Below are positions 60,134 through 64,000 of a stretch of DNA of 64,000 bases, in pieces (position 1 is the stretch's first letter; each line of letters begins with the position of its first letter). The stretch covers positions 1-64,000 of the forward strand of contig NZ_PDCP01000009.1 in NCBI RefSeq assembly GCF_002553505.1. The letters run 5' to 3'. A program made the position numbers and the translations under genes. The DNA is from Mycolicibacterium agri (lineage in GTDB: Bacteria > Actinomycetota > Actinomycetes > Mycobacteriales > Mycobacteriaceae). Below the pieces are notes generated by a model, which was given only the letters and a program-made list of their open reading frames with translations, had not been told where the DNA came from and made no database searches.

Positions 60134-60982
60134 ATGTTCACCGAGACACAGTGGGATCACGAGGTCGACGTGCTCTGTGTCGGAGCCGAGGACGGCGTGC
60201 TGGCGACGGCACTGGTCGCGGCGAACGCCGATCGCGATGCGTACCTGGCCGTCACGCAACCGGTCGCAGGCAACGACGTAGGCTCCCGACTCGGATACCG
60301 GGGCGGCGACGGCCAGACCACCAGGCACCTCGCGGGATTCGACTACGCCTTCGGCTTCGGCGGCCCTGCTCAAGCGCTGTGGCCGGTACGCGCCGCCGAA
60401 ACCATCGCGCCGCCGGCGAAAACCACCCGCGGCGCCATCGAACCTTTCTTCGGCGCGGCGCTCGAGCAGTGGGCGCATCGCTGCGCAGCGGCGCCGAGTG
60501 GCCTCATCTACGACCGCGTCGGCAGCAGGCACATGGCGCCGATGCGCAGCACCGCCCGCGCCGAGAAGGTCGAGGCGGCGGTCGTCGGCACGATCGAACT
60601 GAGCCCGTCGCTGCCCGCGCTCTCGTTGACCGGCTGGCTCCGGTCACGCGGCGAAGAGGCTGATCTTCGGCCGCGCACCGGCGTTCGATTGTGCAAGCTG
60701 ATCTTCGAGGAAGACGCACCCGTGGGCGCGCTGCTCGAGACGGACAGCGGTCTGCGTGCCGTGCGGGCACGCGAGAACTTGGTCATCGCCTTCGGCGGCG
60801 CCACGGCCGACTGCGCGCATCCGCTCGTCAGCGCCACCGCACCCGTGACTGTGCGCGTATGCCTGGTCAGCAAGGCGGCCAGCCGTTTCGGGGAGCTCGA
60901 ACTGATCACCGCGGCGGGCGACGACAACCGCCTGTTGTTCGTCGACGCGCCTGGGGTCGAGCTGGCTGCGGCCAGCGCCTAG
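60134..60982 (+). CDS. Degenerate FAD-binding (fumarate reductase-like) hypothetical protein
   Basis: A 282-residue protein that starts like a ketosteroid-dehydrogenase or fumarate-reductase flavoprotein (WDHEVDVLCVGAEDGVLATAL). The GxGxxG motif, however, is replaced by GAEDGV. A second recognisable element, APVGALLETDSGLRAVRARENLVIAFGG, corresponds to the strand that normally ends in AAGG. Length is about half that of the parent family. It may be a non-catalytic partner of the GNAT-like protein encoded 4 bp upstream. The ATG with GGGAG upstream is used; an ATG 24 bp earlier overlaps the previous gene. Confidence 0.65.
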   Translation: MFTETQWDHEVDVLCVGAEDGVLATALVAANADRDAYLAVTQPVAGNDVGSRLGYRGGDGQTTRHLAGFDYAFGFGGPAQALWPVRAAETIAPPAKTTRGAIEPFFGAALEQWAHRCAAAPSGLIYDRVGSRHMAPMRSTARAEKVEAAVVGTIELSPSLPALSLTGWLRSRGEEADLRPRTGVRLCKLIFEEDAPVGALLETDSGLRAVRARENLVIAFGGATADCAHPLVSATAPVTVRVCLVSKAASRFGELELITAAGDDNRLLFVDAPGVELAAASA

Positions 60983-60983
60983 A

Positions 60984-61397
60984 TCACCAGTTGCTCAGCT
61001 GGCACCGCGCCGTATAGGGCCCGTCGTTCTGCACGACGACCTGGCCGTCAACCGCGATCTCGCAGTGGGCATTCGGGGCTGCCTGCCCGCCGTGCGCGGC
61101 TGCGCTCGCATCGATGGTGGCCCACTGCGGGTCCTCCAGCGTCGTTTCGAACACCCACGGCTGGGCGGTGCTCACCTGCTCCTTCTTCAGGTAGGCGTAC
61201 GGATCGCCGTTGTACGCCTCCTTGCTCGGCGGTTGAGCAACCAGATAGTTCACGTTGAACGTCACGCCGGTCCCCGACGTGAGGGTGTATCGGACATTGG
61301 GAGCGGCGGGCTCAGCGTTCGCCGTTGCATGCGCCACCGCAACTGACGCAACTGCCAACATCAACGCCGCCCCGACCCTGGTTGTCGCTGTTCGCAT
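60984..61397 (-). CDS. Secreted MmpS-like protein
   Basis: A 137-residue precursor. Its signal sequence (RTATTRVGAALMLAVASVAVAHATA) ends at about NAEP. The mature ~105 residues contain VRYTLTSGTGVTFNVNYLVAQPP, WVFETTLEDPQWATIDASA and CEIAVDGQVVVQNDGPYTARCQ, with two Cys. This beta-rich layout recalls the MmpS-type transport-accessory domain, but no MmpL gene is nearby. The ATG is preferred over a longer open frame because it sits at the start of the signal peptide. Confidence 0.72.
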   Translation of the reverse strand: MRTATTRVGAALMLAVASVAVAHATANAEPAAPNVRYTLTSGTGVTFNVNYLVAQPPSKEAYNGDPYAYLKKEQVSTAQPWVFETTLEDPQWATIDASAAAHGGQAAPNAHCEIAVDGQVVVQNDGPYTARCQLSNW

Positions 61398-61483
61398 GCC
61401 AGTCACATCGCCCGACGGTACCGGACCGTTACAGGAGTCAACAATCGCGGTCCACCGGCGCATTAATTTGTTCGTCACACACA

Positions 61484-61499
61484 GTCATTTCGGAGAAAC
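61484..61499 (+). promoter_or_regulatory. Candidate GlnR box upstream of urtA
   Basis: GTCAT-TTCGGA-GAAAC fits the actinobacterial nitrogen regulator GlnR half-site pattern GTnAC-n6-GAAAC with one mismatch. A further GTCAC lies 10 bp upstream (61474-61478). It is 62 bp before the urtA start. Urea transport is under GlnR control in related bacteria; binding here is inferred. Confidence 0.55.
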
Positions 61500-61560
61500 A
61501 CCGGCGCTCTAACGTCCCGAAACGACGCTTAGGCCCTGTTAGCAAAACGAAAGGCTGTGC

Positions 61561-62826
61561 ATGCGACATCAACGACGTTCCTCGCTGAGACGGGCGGCGC
61601 TGGCCGCGGGAAGCGTGGCGGCCACCACCACCCTGCTGCTGACTGGGTGCGGCAGCAAGGCAACCGAGACCGACGCGGCAAACGCCGAGTCATGCGTCGA
61701 CACATCGGGTCCGACGATCAAGGTGGGAGCGTTGAACTCGCTGTCGGGGACCATGGCGATCTCCGAGGTCACCGTGCGTCACGCGATCGACCTCGCCGTG
61801 GAACAGATCAACAGCGACGGCGGCGTGCTGGGCAAGCAGATCGAGCTCGTCGGCGAGGACGGAGCCTCCGAGCCAACCGTTTTCGCGGAGAAGGCCGAGA
61901 AGCTGATCAGCAGCGACTGCGTTGCCGCGGTGTTCGGCGGGTGGACCTCGTCGAGTCGCAAGGCGATGCTGCCGGTATTCGAGAGCGCGAACTCGCTGCT
62001 GTATTACCCCGTGCAGTATGAGGGGCTCGAGTCGTCGAAGAACATCTTCTACACCGGAGCCACCACCAACCAGCAGATCGTGCCCGCGCTCGACTATCTC
62101 AAGCAGAAGGGCATCAAATCGCTGTATCTGGTGGGCAGCGACTACGTCTTCCCGCAGACCGCCAACCGCATAATCAAGGCCTACGCCGACGCCAACGGCA
62201 TCGAGATCAAGGGTGAGGACTACACGCCGCTCGGCTCGACCGACTTCTCCACGATCGTCAACAAGGTCCGCACCGCAGGCGCCGACGCCGTGTTCAACAC
62301 CCTCAATGGCGATTCCAACGTCGCGTTCTTCCGCGAGTACCGCAACGTCGGCCTGACGCCGCAGACCATGCCGGTGGTGTCGGTGTCGATCGCCGAGGAG
62401 GAGGTCGGCGGCATCGGTGTGCAGAACATCACCGGCCAACTCACCGCGTGGAACTACTACGAGACTGTCGACAACCCGGTCAACAAGGCGTTCGTCAAGG
62501 CGTACAAGGACAAGTTTGGCGCGAACAAGCCGACGTCGGACCCGATGGAGGCCGCCTACGTCTCCGTGTATCTGTGGAAGAACACCGTCGAGAAAGCGAA
62601 GTCGTTCGACGTCAAGGCGATTCAAGACAACGCAGGCGGCGTGACGTTCGACGCCCCCGAGGGTCAGGTGACCATCGACGGCGAGAACCACCACATCACC
62701 AAGACCGCCCGCATCGGCGAGATCCGTCCTGACGGATTGATCTACACGATCTGGGAGTCGCCGGGGCCGATCGAGCCGGACCCATACCTGAAGTCCTACC
62801 CGTGGGCCGCCGGGCTCAACAGCTGA
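61561..62826 (+). CDS. urtA: Urea ABC transporter substrate-binding protein
   Basis: A 421-residue lipoprotein. The signal peptide ([20 protein letters not shown]) ends in the lipobox LLTGC. The mature part matches UrtA closely: [28 protein letters not shown]...[68 protein letters not shown]. It captures urea (or short amides) for the UrtBCDE importer. GAAAGG precedes the ATG. It heads an operon running off the window end. A GlnR-type site lies upstream, linking it to nitrogen limitation. Confidence 0.94.
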   Translation: MRHQRRSSLRRAALAAGSVAATTTLLLTGCGSKATETDAANAESCVDTSGPTIKVGALNSLSGTMAISEVTVRHAIDLAVEQINSDGGVLGKQIELVGEDGASEPTVFAEKAEKLISSDCVAAVFGGWTSSSRKAMLPVFESANSLLYYPVQYEGLESSKNIFYTGATTNQQIVPALDYLKQKGIKSLYLVGSDYVFPQTANRIIKAYADANGIEIKGEDYTPLGSTDFSTIVNKVRTAGADAVFNTLNGDSNVAFFREYRNVGLTPQTMPVVSVSIAEEEVGGIGVQNITGQLTAWNYYETVDNPVNKAFVKAYKDKFGANKPTSDPMEAAYVSVYLWKNTVEKAKSFDVKAIQDNAGGVTFDAPEGQVTIDGENHHITKTARIGEIRPDGLIYTIWESPGPIEPDPYLKSYPWAAGLNS

Positions 62827-62833
62827 CCCCGGT

Positions 62834-63718
62834 ATGGATGCTGTAGTCGGGCAGCTTGCAACGGGATTGAGTCTCGCCTCGATCCTGTTGCTTGCTGCGC
62901 TGGGGTTGTCGCTGACGTTCGGCCAGATGGGCGTCATCAACATGGCGCACGGCGAGTTCATCATGGCCGGCTGCTACACCGCCTACGTCGTGCAGCAGAT
63001 CGTGTCGAGCGCCGGTGCGTCGCTGCTGATCTCGCTGATCGTCGGATTCCTCATCGGCGGCGCGATGGGGGCGCTGCTCGAGGTCACCCTGATTCAACGG
63101 ATGTACGGCCGGCCGCTGGACACGCTGCTGGTGACGTTCGGCGTCGGGCTGATCCTGCAGCAGGTGGCCCGCGACATCTTCGGCGCGCCCGCGGTCAATG
63201 TCGTCGCCCCGCCGTGGCTGTCGGGTGGCATGGAGATTCTGGGCGCGGTGGTGCCCAAGACCCGCATCTTCATCCTGGTGCTGGCGGCGCTGTGCGTCGC
63301 GGTGCTCGCGATTGTGTTGAAGGTCAGCCCGATGGGCCGACGGATCAGGGCGGTGGTACAGAACCGCGATCTCGCTGAGACCAGCGGCATCTCGTCGCGG
63401 CGGACCGACATCACGACGTTCTTCATCGGTTCGGGTCTGGCCGCGGTCGCCGGTGTGGCGCTGACGTTGATCGGTTCGACGAGCCCGACGATCGGGCAGA
63501 GCTATTTGATCGACGCGTTCCTCGTCGTGGTGGTCGGCGGACTCGGCCAGATCAAGGGCACCGTGATCGCGGCGTTGGCGCTGGGCTTTTTGAACTCGTT
63601 CATCGAGTACAACACGACCGCCTCGCTGGCCAAAGTCATCGTCTTCGCGATCATCGTGGTCTTCCTGCAGGTCCGTCCCCAGGGGTTGTTCACCGTTCGG
63701 ACAAGGAGCCTGGCGTGA
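62834..63718 (+). CDS. urtB: Urea ABC transporter permease UrtB
   Basis: A 294-residue LivH-type permease with about eight helices: GLSLTFGQMGVINMAHGEFIM near the N-terminus, TFGVGLILQQVARDIFGAP, AVVQNRDLAETSGISSRRTD, and the EAA-like VVGGLGQIKGTV. It forms the channel with UrtC. It begins 7 bp after urtA, and its stop overlaps the urtC GTG. Confidence 0.93.
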   Translation: MDAVVGQLATGLSLASILLLAALGLSLTFGQMGVINMAHGEFIMAGCYTAYVVQQIVSSAGASLLISLIVGFLIGGAMGALLEVTLIQRMYGRPLDTLLVTFGVGLILQQVARDIFGAPAVNVVAPPWLSGGMEILGAVVPKTRIFILVLAALCVAVLAIVLKVSPMGRRIRAVVQNRDLAETSGISSRRTDITTFFIGSGLAAVAGVALTLIGSTSPTIGQSYLIDAFLVVVVGGLGQIKGTVIAALALGFLNSFIEYNTTASLAKVIVFAIIVVFLQVRPQGLFTVRTRSLA

Positions 63719-64000
63719 AATTCTCGACCGCAATACTGGGCCGCTGGCAGACGTGGGCCGGATTCGGGGTGGCGGCGGTGATGCTGTTCGGTGTCGCGCC
63801 CGTCGCGCTGTCGGACTTCCGACTCAGCCTGTTGGGCAAGTTCTTGTGCTTTGCGATCGTGGCCGTCGGCATCGGATTGGCCTGGGGCCGCGGCGGAATG
63901 CTGGTGCTCGGCCAGGGAGTGTTCTTCGGCCTCGGCGGCTACATGATGGGCATGCACCTGAAGATCGCCGATGCCCAATTGCGCGGCGACGACGTGCCGG
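63715..64000 (+). CDS. urtC: Urea ABC transporter permease UrtC (partial)
   Basis: The first ~95 codons of a LivM-type permease, cut by the window end. GLAWGRGGMLVLGQGVFFGLGGYMMGMHL is the characteristic UrtC segment. The GTG start overlaps the urtB stop (GTGA). The rest of the operon (urtC end, urtD, urtE) is expected beyond the window. Confidence 0.9.
   Translation, partial: MKFSTAILGRWQTWAGFGVAAVMLFGVAPVALSDFRLSLLGKFLCFAIVAVGIGLAWGRGGMLVLGQGVFFGLGGYMMGMHLKIADAQLRGDDVP

Overview
The window is high-GC actinobacterial DNA and almost certainly comes from a Mycobacterium of the fast-growing, environmental (Mycolicibacterium) kind. Three things support this. The block ssrA - smpB - ftsX - ftsE - prfB - fprA at 44.9-56.6 kb is the conserved mycobacterial arrangement. 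An HspX/Acr-type alpha-crystallin sits beside Rip3-like and Hrp1-like genes (2.7-5.0 kb). A mycothiol-dependent isomerase-type protein and many 4-nt start/stop overlaps (ATGA, GTGA) fit as well.

Region by region. 0.1-5.0 kb: a phospholipase D protein, then a dormancy cluster (DUF1918, a PNPOx-fold protein, hspX, a Rip3-like membrane protease with CBS domains, an Hrp1-like CBS protein) in which every gene is preceded by a DosR-box-like site. 5.2-9.4 kb: a probably leaderless TetR gene coupled to an unrecognised diiron protein, then an RsbP/RsbQ-like energy-stress pair with a membrane protein. 9.6-17.8 kb: two divergent units that look like one pathway, with a tripartite tricarboxylate transporter (TctABC), an MmgE/PrpD dehydratase, a two-subunit aconitase-type hydratase, an isocitrate-lyase-superfamily lyase and a GntR/FCD regulator. 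17.8-20.9 kb: a disturbed, visibly less GC-rich island with a chimeric pseudogene, a frameshifted GDP-mannose dehydratase and a GDP-fucose synthase, flanked by two 159-bp direct copies of part of an lnt gene. 20.9-26.5 kb: lnt, small membrane and secreted proteins, a SnoaL/NTF2-fold protein, a WrbA-like flavodoxin, and a P1-family peptidase interrupted by an in-frame TGA.

26.6-39.4 kb: a nine-gene minus-strand operon for ureide and glyoxylate use (racemase homologue, NCS1 permease, hyi, glxR, gcl, glxK, second NCS1 permease, allB, allE), followed by a DUF6986 aldolase-like gene and a divergent IclR regulator. It explains allantoin to allantoate, ureidoglycine to ureidoglycolate, and glyoxylate via tartronate semialdehyde to phosphoglycerate. 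The allantoate amidohydrolase and ureidoglycolate-cleaving steps are not in the window. 39.5-44.9 kb: a receptor Ser/Thr kinase with an extracellular jelly-roll-like domain, a GH13 enzyme coupled to an LLM-class flavin enzyme, and a small secreted protein. 44.9-56.6 kb: tmRNA, membrane and signalling genes (GGDEF-EAL) and the smpB/ftsEX/prfB/fprA core. 56.7-58.1 kb: an IS3-family insertion sequence next to a perfect mycobacterial SOS box. 58.1-64 kb: a zinc alcohol dehydrogenase, an uncharacterised GNAT-like/flavoprotein-like pair, an MmpS-like secreted protein, and the start of a urea ABC transporter operon (urtA, urtB, partial urtC) with a GlnR-type site.

Nitrogen scavenging (ureides, urea) and carboxylate uptake dominate the accessory content, which fits a soil or water saprophyte. 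The ssrA-to-fprA core separates the accessory blocks.
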